Source: Penaeus vannamei | Taxonomy: Eukaryota; Arthropoda; Malacostraca; Decapoda; Penaeidae | DNA length: 12,500 bases | Assembly (NCBI RefSeq): GCF_042767895.1 | Contig: NC_091569.1 | Span: 14,207,002-14,219,501 of the forward strand | Reading direction: 5' to 3' | Part shown: piece by piece, positions 1 to 7,999 of the stretch | Numbering within the stretch: the stretch's first letter is position 1 | Layout of the letters: every line of letters starts with the position of its first letter | The notes under the pieces: model-generated | What the model was told of the DNA's origin: nothing | The model's database searches: none | What the model saw: the letters and a program-made list of their open reading frames with translations, nothing else | Program-made: the position numbers and the translations under genes

Positions 1-420
1 AAGAGCAGTGACAGAAGTGAGAGCAGTGGCAGGAGTGAGAGCAGTGACCTTGTTTGAGTACAGTGAAGGAAAGAAACAGTTGGCGAAAGTGATTGTTAAA
101 ATACGGTTTAAGGGAAGGAACAGCTGGCGGCTGTACAGTGAAGGAAAGGGGTAAATCGGCTACACTGACACTGCTGGGATAAGGAAAGTTGGTGAAGTAC
201 ACAAAAAGAAAGGGAAGTCAGTGACATATGGTGAGGTAACAGTGAAAGACACTATCGAGAAAACGTGACGAAAATGAGGGAAAAAAAAGAATAGATGACG
301 GCAGCGACATCTATACAACGATGACAGCTGAATTACGGTGATTTTATTGGGATCAGTGAAAATAATGAAAAAAAAAATCATAGAGCAGCCGGCGACAGTG
401 AGAGTTTCAGTGCAGTGAAA
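1..420. repeat. Degenerate CAGTGA-rich repeat region
   Basis: The hexamer CAGTGA occurs nine times on this strand, at about 6, 42, 61, 136, 219, 240, 354, 396 and 413, where chance predicts far fewer than one. A 16-base direct repeat beginning GTACAGTGAAGG lies at 58-73 and 133-148, and the sequences after each copy (AACAGTTGGCG, AACAGCTGGCGG) are also related. I infer the decayed right-hand edge of a tandem array that continues left of the window. No gene is visible; the open frame on the minus strand here is low-complexity Phe/Ser. Confidence 0.5.
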
Positions 421-619
421 AACAACGCAAAACTGGTATTAAGAAAGGTCGAAACAAATAACATGACGGAAATAACATTATCAAAGTTATCGTACTGTCA
501 CAGTTAAGAATCAATTGCCAACAGCGACTATATTGATGTAGGATAAAAGAGGCAACAAAAGAGATACTGACATTTAAGATTCAAAAAATATGGCATCGGT
601 TTCATGACCTTTATTTAGG
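421..619. other. Unique AT-rich intergenic DNA, no gene seen
   Basis: Non-repetitive, stop-rich sequence with no convincing ORF, splice signal or RNA-gene box. It separates the CAGTGA-rich region from the first GA-rich tract. Confidence 0.5.
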
Positions 620-880
620 TTGTTTATGAGGGAGATAGAAAAAGAGAGGGGAGGGAGGGAGGAAGAGGATGGAGAGAGGGAGGAAGGAAGGGACGAAGAG
701 GGAGAGGGAAAAAGGGAGAGAGGGAGGGAGCGAGGGAGGCAAGGAGCGAGGGAGAGAGAGAGAGAGAGAAAGCGGGGAGAGGAGTGGAGATGGGGAGAGA
801 GAGAGAGAAAGACTTACACAGAGAGAGAAAGATTTAAAGAGAGAGAGGGAAAGAAAGAACGACAAGAGAGAGAGCGATAC
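620..880. repeat. Imperfect GA/GGGA polypurine tract
   Basis: Almost pure purine on the plus strand, made of interrupted GAGA, GGGA and GAAA units with one short clean (GA) run near 750-768. The frames here are open only because stop codons are rare in such sequence, and they translate to Arg/Glu/Gly repeats or, on the minus strand, Ser/Leu/Pro repeats. The tract is not coding. Confidence 0.8.
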
Positions 881-1457
881 ACAGACACCGAGAAACACAA
901 ACAAAGTAATCAACATAGGAAACATCTGAGAGTAAGACCAAGTATTCCCAAGTCTCACCCTAACAGCAAACGACAGCCATGCCACCATGACATCAACAGT
1001 GTCATAAAACAAGGGATGATGAGTGGCACAGACGGAGCAAGAGCAGTAGATAGTCATTTTAATACATAAAGACGAAAATAGAAACAAAGCATTAAGGCGG
1101 TAGACGCGACAAAGCCTAAACAATGACAATAAATCTAAAATAGATATAATAAACAAACAAATGCGTAAATAAAAAATCAGACAATGGAGACAGAGTGAGA
1201 CAAAAGCCCCAGGAACAGAGGGCGATATAAAGCATCATCAGAGTGCCACAAAAGGCGAAAATAGTACCAGGTCGACATAATGAAGCCAAAAATAATAAGA
1301 AAAAAAAGCTCTTGGAAGATAAAGGAACGTGAAAATAGCACCAAGGAGAGGGACAAAACACTCGAAGAACAGACAGAGAGGGAACGGGAGAACAGATGGA
1401 AAATACCAACAGAACAACAATGCAATCGAGCAACAGAACACAACAGATTGAGAAGGC
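881..1457. other. A-rich gene-free spacer
   Basis: Adenine- and purine-biased sequence with no repeat array of note. It has no ORF with protein-like composition, no tRNA boxes and no promoter cluster. The minus-strand open frames are Phe/Leu/Cys-rich shadows of the A-rich composition. Confidence 0.55.
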
Positions 1458-1467
1458 AATAATAAGC

Positions 1468-1551
<84 letters not shown>

Positions 1552-1566
1552 TAATAATAATAATAA
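1468..1566. repeat. (TAA)n trinucleotide microsatellite
   Basis: About 27 uninterrupted TAA units run from 1468 to 1548. A single C substitution at 1549 is followed by a further short AAT run to about 1566. A preceding imperfect flank begins near 1458. The long clean run implies a polymorphic locus. Minus-strand frames give poly-Ile or poly-Leu and are artefacts. Confidence 0.97.
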
Positions 1567-2370
1567 CACTAAAAGAAGGTAAAATTTCGTAGATAGAGAA
1601 AGCAATAACAAGTAATGGGGCAAACATAAGAGAAAAAATAGGACACAGAAACGACAGCGAAGCGTCCAAACAAGAAGCAAAGCACAGCAGAGTGTGTTCG
1701 ATGCAGCCATATAAGCAAAGGACAATAGGCAGAGCTCCCACCCCCGTAAAAAGAAAAAAAACAAAAAGTATATCATTTACCAGTACGAGACATCAAAAAC
1801 TTGTTAAAACAATAGTAAAAAAAAAAATCACAAAGAGCGATCCCAAAATAGCCCTAAGTAACAGAGTGAAGCACGAAAAAAATGCAAATGGCGGCAAAAC
1901 AGAGCCAGAAACAGCTGATGGACGGCAGACAGGAGCCAAAGAGAACCAAAAACGGAGGCAGAATTCAGCAGCTAAAATAAAACACAGCCAAAAGTATGGT
2001 ATGTGGAAGGCAAACCAAAATACAGCAGGTAGTACAGAGAGGCAAAATACAGCGTGTAGAATAAAACAAAAGCTAAAAAAAAAAAAAAAAAAGAACCACC
2101 AATCTAGGCAAAATAGAACCCTAATAGAGACAAAATCGAACCAACAACATGACAAAAAGAAAATCGATACGAAATACAACAGAAAATTACCCCCCCCCTC
2201 AAAAAAAGGCCCAAAATACACCATAAAAAAGCAAAACCAGCTCCAAAACCATAAAATCCACACACACAAAAACAAAAAAATACAACAAATAAACCCAAAA
2301 CCGAACCAAAAAATACAAAAATGAACCACGACCCAACACACACCAGATTAAGAGCAAAAACAGAGCCCCG
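1567..2370. other. A-rich low-complexity DNA with homopolymer runs
   Basis: Strongly A-rich with loosely recurring words such as GGCAAAATACAGC and AAAACAGAGCC, suggesting an old decayed tandem array. It contains an A18 run at 2075-2092 and a C9 run at 2190-2198 followed by A7 at 2201-2207. The 210-codon plus-strand frame (Lys/Asn/Gln-rich) and the overlapping minus frames have the composition expected of A-rich DNA. They show no domain or motif, so I do not call a gene. Confidence 0.6.
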
Positions 2371-2480
2371 ACACAGCAGAGGGCGGCAGATGGTGCGGGC
2401 AGAGCGGCGCCAGGCAGGCTCACCGCCGTCCGGGGTCGATATCGATCACCAGCTGGTCTGCGGCGAAGGGGAATTCGGGG
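2371..2480. other. GC-rich unique island, possible exon remnant
   Basis: An abrupt patch of CpG-bearing unique DNA between A-rich sequence and the minisatellite. It contains the 10-bp palindrome TCGATATCGA at 2436-2445. Read on the minus strand, an acceptor-like CCGCAG ends at 2458 after a long pyrimidine tract, and a donor-like GGCG|GTGAGC starts at 2423. Together they bracket a 34-base segment (2424-2457) that reads DQLVIDIDPGR in one frame. The plus strand also has an open frame, so strand and function are undecided. Confidence 0.2.
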
Positions 2481-3475
2481 GAGGAGACTTCGAAAGGGAG
2501 GGGAGATGGAGGGAAGAGATAAAGAGGGAGAAGGAAAGGGAGGGGAGATAAAGAGGGAGAAGGAAAGGGAGGGGAGATAAAGAAGGAGAAAGAAAAGAAG
2601 GGGAGATAGAGGGGAAGAGATAAAGAGGGAGAAGGAGAGGAAGAGGAATAACGGTGAAGAGATAAGAGGAGAGAAGGGAAAGGGAGGGAGATGGAGGGGG
2701 GAAGGGAGATAGAGGGGAAGAGATAAGGAGAGAGAAGGAAAGGGAGGGGAGATAAAGAAGGAGAAAGAAAAGAAGGGGAGATAGAGGGGAAGAGATAAAG
2801 AGGGAGAAGGAGAGGAAGAGGAATAGCGGTGAAGAGATATAGAGGGAGAAGGAAAGGGAGGGGAGATGGAGCGGAAGAGATAAAGAGGGAGAAGGAAAGG
2901 GAAAGGAGATAGAGGGGAAGAGATAAAGAGGGAGAAGGAAAGGGAGGGGATATAGAGGGGATGAGATAGAAGAGAAGAAAAGGAAGGGGAGATAGTGAGG
3001 AAGAGATAAAGAGGGAGAAGGAAAGAAAGAGGAATAGCGGTGAAGAGATAAAGGGAGAAGGAAAGGGAGGGAGATAGAGGGAAAGAGATAAAGAGGGAGA
3101 AAGAAAGGGAGGGGAGATAGAGGGAAAGAGATAAAGAGGGAGAAAGGAAAGGGAGGGAGATAGAGGGGAAGAGATAAAGAGGGAGAAGGAATGGGAGGGA
3201 GATAGAGGGGAAAGAGATAAGAGGGAGAAGGAAAGGGAGGGGAGATAGAGGGGAAGAGATAAAGAGGGAGAAGGAATGGGAGGGGAGATAGAGGGGAAGA
3301 GATAAAGAGGGAGAAGGAAAGGGAGGGGAGATAGAGGGGAAGAGATAAAGACGGAGAAGGGAAAGAAGGGGAGGTGGAGGGGATGAGATACAGAGGGAGA
3401 AGGAAAGAAAGAGGAATACAGGGGAAGATATGAAGAGGGAGATGGGAGAAGAGGCAAAGAGATTAAGAGGGAGAG
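2481..3475. repeat. 43-bp purine-rich minisatellite with higher-order structure
   Basis: About 1 kb of head-to-tail units built from two sub-units: a 14-base GATAGAGGGGAAGA and a 29-base piece starting GATAAAGAGGGAGAAGG. Together they make a 43-bp monomer, exemplified by GATAAAG at 3258 and 3301. Three 29-base pieces in a row occur at 2518-2604. A variant monomer carrying GAATAGCGGTGAA recurs at 2646, 2821 and 3032. Segment 2557-2664 is repeated at 2732-2839 with one mismatch, a 175-bp offset (about four monomers). Because 43 is not a multiple of three, the long Ser/Pro/Leu minus frames shift phase with each unit and cannot be a repeat protein. Confidence 0.9.
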
Positions 3476-3549
3476 TACAACCTAAAGAATGGAGAGCTCT
3501 GAGAAAACACAGGATGGCATTCACTTGTAAAAGGTGATTGCTGAGACAT

Positions 3550-3592
3550 ACGCACACACGCACACACATGCACACAGGGAGGGAGGGAGGGG
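3550..3592. repeat. Short (AC)n then (GGGA)n arrays
   Basis: An interrupted CA tract with G and T substitutions (about 3550-3577) passes directly into a few GGGA units. It forms the left edge of a compound microsatellite. Confidence 0.75.
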
Positions 3593-3593
3593 G

Positions 3594-3652
3594 AGAGGTA
3601 GAGAGGTAGAGAGGTAGAGAGGTAGAGAGGTAGAGAGATAGAGAGGTAGAGA
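3594..3652. repeat. 8-bp tandem repeat GAGGTAGA
   Basis: Seven consecutive copies, with GGTA at 3597, 3605, 3613, 3621, 3629 and 3645 and a GATA variant at 3637. The unit is adjacent to the (GA)35 array and probably arose from it. Confidence 0.92.
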
Positions 3653-3654
3653 GG

Positions 3655-3656
<2 letters not shown>

Positions 3657-3727
<71 letters not shown>
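3657..3727. repeat. (GA)35 dinucleotide microsatellite
   Basis: Uninterrupted GA units to about 3726, ending at GTGAGAGAAAG. It is the right end of a compound array with the 8-bp repeat and is a mirror repeat capable of triplex (H-DNA) formation under superhelical stress. Confidence 0.97.
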
Positions 3728-3730
<3 letters not shown>

Positions 3731-4060
3731 GAGAAAGCGACACACACACAGAAAGTGATAAAAATAAGTAACCCGCTTCTGAAAACGGATGAATGGAAGT
3801 GGAAAATGAAAAAAAAACACACAAACAACAACTTCCGAAGAATGAATGCATAAAAAACGCATTTTTTTACATCGTCCTTTCCAGATTCTTCACAGCGGAA
3901 TAGAAACAAGAAAATAAAAAAAAACACTATGACTGAAATATGAGAATAAGCGACAAAGACCAATAAAAAATGATAACGCCGCTAATAACAATAATCGTAG
4001 AGAAGATAGCATTATCTGTAATCATAGGGATATCAATAAATAAATAGCCACGCCCTCCAC
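3728..4060. other. AT-rich intergenic DNA, no gene seen
   Basis: A-rich unique sequence with short A runs near 3810 and 3918. I found no ORF with protein-like composition, RNA-gene box or regulatory cluster. A single CACGTG E-box sits at its right edge (4058-4063), partly inside the following GT array. Confidence 0.5.
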
Positions 4061-4090
4061 GTGTGTATGTGTGTGTGTGTGTGTGCGTGT
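4061..4090. repeat. (GT)n microsatellite
   Basis: GTGTGTATGTGTGT and onward, with one A and one C interruption. It is in inverted orientation to the (CA)n array about 70 bp downstream. Confidence 0.9.
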
Positions 4091-4159
4091 TTATTCGACG
4101 CTAAACCAGTCAATACCAATACGACTACGAAAACCTCAATGGGCGCCAGGACTGCTACA

Positions 4160-4231
4160 AGCACGCACACACATCCGTCAACACGCACGCAAATCCGACG
4201 GTATACACGCACGCACACACACGCACGCACG

Positions 4232-4294
<63 letters not shown>

Positions 4295-4327
4295 ACACAT
4301 ACTCACATACGCACACACACACACACA
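4160..4327. repeat. (CA)n microsatellite, compound
   Basis: The left part is interrupted by ACGC units. The core of about 26 clean CA units runs from 4236 to 4288, followed by a part broken by single Ts. CA/GT runs of this length are classical Z-DNA formers. The His-Thr frames here are artefacts. Confidence 0.97.
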
Positions 4328-4330
4328 TAG

Positions 4331-4349
4331 CCTACTTCCTGCAAGTAGG
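4331..4349. repeat. Perfect 7-bp hairpin
   Basis: CCTACTT (4331-4337) and AAGTAGG (4343-4349) are perfect inverted arms around the loop CCTGC. It lies just after the (CA)n array. Function is unknown and chance is possible. Confidence 0.6.
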
Positions 4350-4403
4350 TTATCGCCATACCCCGTCACGCTGTGCCCGCATGTTGTACACTCTACTTAT
4401 GAT

Positions 4404-4431
4404 GGGATGGGGGATGGGGGGGGGATGGGGG
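4404..4431 (+). other. G-quadruplex motif
   Basis: Four G tracts (GGG, GGGGG, nine Gs, GGGGG) are separated each time by the dinucleotide AT, giving very short loops. This fits the canonical G3+N1-7 pattern, so a stable parallel quadruplex on the plus strand is predicted. The G-run-AT repetition also makes it a small tandem array. Confidence 0.7.
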
Positions 4432-4984
4432 CAATGAGGAAATGGGCGAAGGAATAACGGGGAACTGGGGAAGGAGGGCGTCACGAGGGAGGAGGTGGAG
4501 GGAATGGGTGTCATGAGGAAGAGAGGGATTTAGAGCGCTATGAGTGAGGGAGGAGTAGGGTGGTGGGATGGTGTTAGGGAAGGAGGGAGGGTATGTAGGA
4601 AAGGGGAAAGAGAAAGAAGGAAGGGGGGAGGGAAGGGTGAAGGAGAAAGAGAAAGAAAGAAGGAAGCAGGGAGGGAGGGGAAAGGGAAGAAAGGAGGGAG
4701 AGAAGGAGAAGCGGGAAGTGGGAAGGGGAGGGAAAGAGAATGAGATGCAAGGGATAAAGAAGAGAAGAGGAAGAAAGAGAATAAGGGAAGAATATCAAGA
4801 AAAGAAGGAGGAAAGGGAGAGGAGAGGGAGGGAGGGAGGGAGGGAGGGAGAGGGAGAGGGAGAGGGAGGGAGGGAGAGAGGGAGGAGGGAGGGAGGGAGA
4901 GGGAGAGGGAGAGGGAGAGGGAGAGGGAGAGGGAGAGGGAGAGGGAGAGGGAGAGGGAGAGGGAGAGGGAGGGAGGGAGAGAGG
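4432..4984. repeat. Polypurine GGGA / GGGAGA block
   Basis: Mixed GA-, GGGA- and GGAAGG-rich sequence becomes a clean GGGA array near 4826-4850. It then becomes a hexanucleotide (GGGAGA) array of about twelve units at roughly 4895-4968. The plus strand is nearly all purine, so frames on both strands stay open and encode Gly-Arg-Glu repeats or, on the minus strand, Pro-Leu alternation. No coding signal is present. Confidence 0.92.
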
Positions 4985-5180
4985 GAGGACAGGGAGAGCG
5001 TCCGTCCGTCACCCCAAGACACCCATGCTAAATACGACAGCCAATCCGCTCGAAATCGATCTGCATGCGAACGGCCCCCGACTCATCCCTCGGCAGGCGT
5101 CGGGCGGGAGTCGGCGACGTCCGAAAACAGCGGTCGGGTCGCGCGGAGAAACAACAGCTCGGGATTCGGGAACGAGACAA
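4985..5180. other. CpG-rich unique island inside polypurine DNA
   Basis: About 195 bp of non-repetitive, CpG-dense sequence sits between two polypurine arrays. It has a CCAAT pentamer at 5041-5045, and several CG-containing words (CGACG, GTCGGG, TCGCGCGG). An ATG at 5025 opens a frame beginning MLNTTANPLEIDLHANG that is unique for about 50 codons and then runs into the GGGA array. The other plus frame and the minus frame are open too, so no frame stands out. A promoter or first-exon fragment is possible but unproven. Confidence 0.25.
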
Positions 5181-5303
5181 GAGGGAGGGAGGGAGGGAGG
5201 GAGGGAGAGGGAGGGAAAGGGAGGGAGGGAGAGGGAGAGGGAGGGAGGGAAAGGGAGGGAGGGAGGGAGGAGGGAGGGAGGGAGGGAGGGAGAGGGAGGG
5301 AGG

Positions 5304-5401
<98 letters not shown>

Positions 5402-5458
5402 GAGGGGGATAGGGAGGGAAGAGGGAGGGAGGGAGGAGTGGAGGGGAGAGGAGGGAGG

Positions 5459-5491
<33 letters not shown>

Positions 5492-5580
5492 CAGAGAGAA
5501 AAAGAGAGAGAAAAAGAGAGAGAAAGAATAGGGAAAGGAGGGAGGGAGGGAGGGAGGAGGAGGGAGGGAGGGAGAGAAGT
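5181..5580. repeat. Compound (GGGA)n / (GA)41 / GA-rich array
   Basis: GGGA units (about 5181-5308) lead into an uninterrupted (AG)41 at 5309-5390. Broken GGA/GAGGGA sequence follows, then a second clean GA run near 5463-5491, a 12-bp AGAGAGAAAAAG repeat near 5494-5525, and more GGGA. The open frames are compositional artefacts. Confidence 0.95.
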
Positions 5581-5790
5581 CAATGGAAAGAAAGAGGAAA
5601 GAAAAGGTGGGAAGGGAGAGAAATAAAAGAGAGAAGAAAAATAAAGAAAACATGAGAGGCAAGAGTGAGAGAAAAAGAGGGAAACATGAAAGAAAAAAGG
5701 AAAGAAAAAGGAAAGGAAAAATTGAGAAACATGAGACGAAAGAACAGGAGAGGGAAAAAGAGAAACAAGAGGAGAGAGAAAAAATATTTC
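5581..5790. repeat. AG-rich GAAA-type tract
   Basis: Purine-rich decayed repeat (GAAA, GGAAA, GAGAAA). It forms the right end of the 1.3-kb polypurine block and translates only to Lys/Glu/Arg low complexity. Confidence 0.75.
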
Positions 5791-5822
5791 CAACGTAATA
5801 CCCTTAACAAAACAAGAACCAG

Positions 5823-6345
5823 TCGATTTCTCTATATTTCCACCTATGCCCATCCATCTATGTCTATCCATCTAATCTATCTAAATATCCATCTATCTGT
5901 CTACCTATCTATCTACCAAATTATCTATTTGTCTACCCATCTCTCTACCTACATTCTATTTGTCTACTTAACTATCTGTTTACCTATTTCTCAATTTGTC
6001 TACCTTCTATTTGTCTACTTAACTATCTGTCTACCTATTTCGCTATTTGTCTACCTATCTATCTAGCTAACTATCTATTTGTCTACCCATCTATTTACCT
6101 ATTTGTCTATCTACCAAACTATCTATTTGTATACCCATCTATCTACCTATTTGCCTACCTATCTACCTACATAACCACCCATCTATCTACCTAACTACCC
6201 ATCTACCTACCTAATTAACCATTTACCTATCAACCAACCTAACTACCCATTTACCTATCAACCAACCTAACTAACCATCTACCTAAATAACTACCCATTT
6301 ACCTACCTACCTACCTAACTACCCAACTTCCTATACATCTATCCA
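5823..6345. repeat. Complex CTAT/CTAC tetranucleotide array
   Basis: About 520 bp of diverged CTAT, CTAC, CTAA and CCAT units (GATA-type on the minus strand). A 51-bp segment at 5954-6004 is repeated directly at 6005-6055 with three mismatches. A 28-bp unit containing TTACCTATCAACCAACC is repeated at about 6219 and 6247. The array grades from CTAT-rich on the left to CTAA/CCAT-rich on the right. The Tyr/Leu/Ile frames are artefacts. Confidence 0.92.
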
Positions 6346-6390
6346 CCAAGTCGACACGGAACCCAAGAACCGCAAAAAAAGACTAGGAGC

Positions 6391-6530
<140 letters not shown>

Positions 6531-6560
6531 GGAGCTTCGCGATAAAGAGGGGCGTCGACA

Positions 6561-7020
6561 GGGAAAGAGGGGAAAGAGGGGGAAATAGGAGAGGGAAAAG
6601 GGAAGAAAGGAAGAGGGAAGAGAAGAGGAAGGAGGGGAGGAAGGGAGAGGGAAGGAGGAAAGAGAGGAATAGGAAAGAAAGGAGGAAGGAGGGGAGAAAG
6701 GAGAGGAGAAAAGAAGGGGGAAATAAGGGGAAGAGGGGATGAGGGAAAATAGGAGAGGGGATGAAGGGAGGAAGGAAGAGGGAAGAGACGGAAAGAAAAT
6801 GGAAATAACAGGGTTAGAAAAACTGAAAAGGAGAGGGGAAGAAGGGAAAGAAGAACGGAAAAAAAGAAGAACGAAGGGAAGGGAAAAGGAGAAGGGGGAA
6901 GAAGAAGGAGGGGGAGGGGAAGAAGGAGGAAGAGTGTGGGGGGGAGGGAAGGGTTATCGGGTGTCTCGAGGCTATCCATAAATACCATGACTCACAGAGG
7001 AAAAGGGGGGAGAGGAGAGA
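6561..7020. repeat. Polypurine GGAAG/GGGGAA-rich tract
   Basis: Plus strand almost entirely A/G in imperfect units (GGAAGAGG, GGGGAAG). There is no clean array and no gene; the minus-strand Pro/Leu/Phe frames and plus-strand Arg/Glu/Gly frames are artefacts. A short break at about 6955-7000 is ordinary unique sequence. Confidence 0.8.
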
Positions 7021-7056
7021 GGGGGAGAGGGGAGAGGGGGGGATGGGGGGGGGGGG
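7021..7056 (+). other. Strong G-quadruplex motif
   Basis: G5, G4, G7 and G12 tracts are separated by AGA, AGA and AT. Loops of two or three bases and long G runs predict a very stable plus-strand quadruplex. The motif directly precedes CpG-rich unique DNA, a placement often seen upstream of promoters. Confidence 0.75.
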
Positions 7057-7200
7057 TTGTCGCCGCACTGTCTCGCTGGGTTTCTGAACACGCGACGAAC
7101 GGGAGAACCATCGTCTTATCGTCGCCAGCTCCGCCCGCATGGTGCAGCGCAAGAGGCGAGAGAGGCGACTGCAAATGCAAAACAGATATTGCCGAGTCGC
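7057..7200. promoter_or_regulatory. CpG-rich candidate promoter/first-exon patch
   Basis: A sharp change from polypurine to CpG-dense unique sequence, with a CCGCCC GC-box core at about 7131-7136 and an octamer-like ATGCAAAA near 7174. With the quadruplex motif immediately upstream it resembles a GC-rich promoter, but no TATA box or clear initiator is visible and orientation is unknown. Confidence 0.25.
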
Positions 7201-7261
7201 TATAACAGCTTGCTTGCTTGCCCTCTTGCTTGCGTGCTTTCTGTGCCGAAAACAAGCTTAA
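7139..7261 (+). CDS. Candidate 40-codon small ORF with a membrane segment
   Basis: The frame runs from an ATG at 7139 to a TAA at 7259-7261. Residues 1-19 are strongly basic (MVQRKRRERRLQMQ at the start, nine Arg/Lys in 19). Residues 20-36 form one hydrophobic stretch rich in Leu, Ala and Cys, followed by RKQA. This is the layout of a short single-pass, type II-like membrane peptide or of the start of a signal-anchor protein. The +4 base is G but -3 is C, so the initiation context is only fair. Part of the hydrophobic stretch derives from a TTGC simple repeat, which yields Leu-Ala-Cys by chance. The opposite strand also has an ATG at the same CATG, opening a frame into a polypyrimidine tract. 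I do not recognise a family. Chance ORF or 5' exon are both possible. Confidence 0.2.
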   Translation: MVQRKRRERRLQMQNRYCRVAITACLLALLLACFLCRKQA

Positions 7262-7790
7262 TTCAAGCTAAGAGAGGAAGAAAAAAAGAAAAACAAATTC
7301 AAGTATCTGATTCTTTGGTTTTCCTTCCAAATATAGATTTTCTTGTCTCCGGGTGAAAAAACAATAGTCAAAATGGCCGCAATTTCTTCCCTCACCTGCC
7401 ACTCTACTATCAACTGTTCCCTCTTCCATCATTCCCTCATTATCTAACAATTAATCTGTTAATTTATCTATTGTTTTTATATATACCAATAACATTACTA
7501 TATAACCTGGTAATGTATCCATTTTTTTAGCTCTACAAAAAACGAAATAATGAATTTATGGATTTACCTATTTCCCTATTTATTCATACAAAAAAGTAAT
7601 ATATGAAGTTATTTATTGTATCCTTTATACTTCATTTATACCCAAAACACCATAATCCGTAATGGGTGGATCAATCCATCTCCTTCTTTATCATCCCCCC
7701 CCCCCAAAAAAAAAAAAGATGGCTAATCTTCCATAATCCCCCCTCCCCCCCCCGCTTAACCCCATCCTCATCTCGCCTTCGTCATTCCCC
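7262..7790. other. AT-rich intergenic DNA with C/A homopolymers
   Basis: Stop-dense, AT-rich sequence without a gene signal. A C11 run at 7695-7705 is joined to A12 at 7706-7717, and another C9 run lies at 7745-7753. There are no RNA-gene boxes and no protein-like frame. Confidence 0.55.
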
Positions 7791-7985
7791 CGCATGTCCT
7801 GATGACCTCAGATGACCTCATCAATCGCCTCTCTCTCAACCTCGTTCCCCCTCCTATCCCCCTCCTCTTCTCCCCTAATCCCTTCCTCTTTCTCCCCCTC
7901 TTCCCTACCTTCCCCTCTTTCCCCTTCACCCCTTCCCTCTCTACCTTTCCCCCTTCTCCCCCTCCTCCCCCCTTCCCCTTAAAGT
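7791..7985. repeat. Polypyrimidine CCCTT-rich tract
   Basis: Plus strand about nine-tenths C/T in imperfect CCCCTT/CTTCC units. It is the reverse-strand counterpart of the purine blocks elsewhere. The Pro/Phe/Leu open frame is an artefact. Confidence 0.75.
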
Positions 7986-7999
7986 ATTGACCTCCTCGA

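Noticed and set aside
1238..1776. Poly-Ile and poly-Leu minus-strand frames
   Set aside because: They translate the (TAA)27 microsatellite and its A-rich flanks.
2199..3851. A 550-codon minus-strand open frame (Ser/Pro/Leu-rich) and nested long frames
   Set aside because: It lies in the purine-rich minisatellite and GA arrays, where minus-strand stop codons can hardly occur. The 43-bp period is not a multiple of three, and the start is not backed by any coding signal.
4568..5626. A 352-codon plus-strand Arg/Glu/Gly frame
   Set aside because: It is a product of GGGA/GA repeats, which lack stops in all plus frames. The only unique part (4985-5180) is open in several frames equally.
2361..6345. 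CRISPR array or phage-like repeats
   Set aside because: The repeats are head-to-tail without unique spacers of constant length, and everything else about the window is animal-like.
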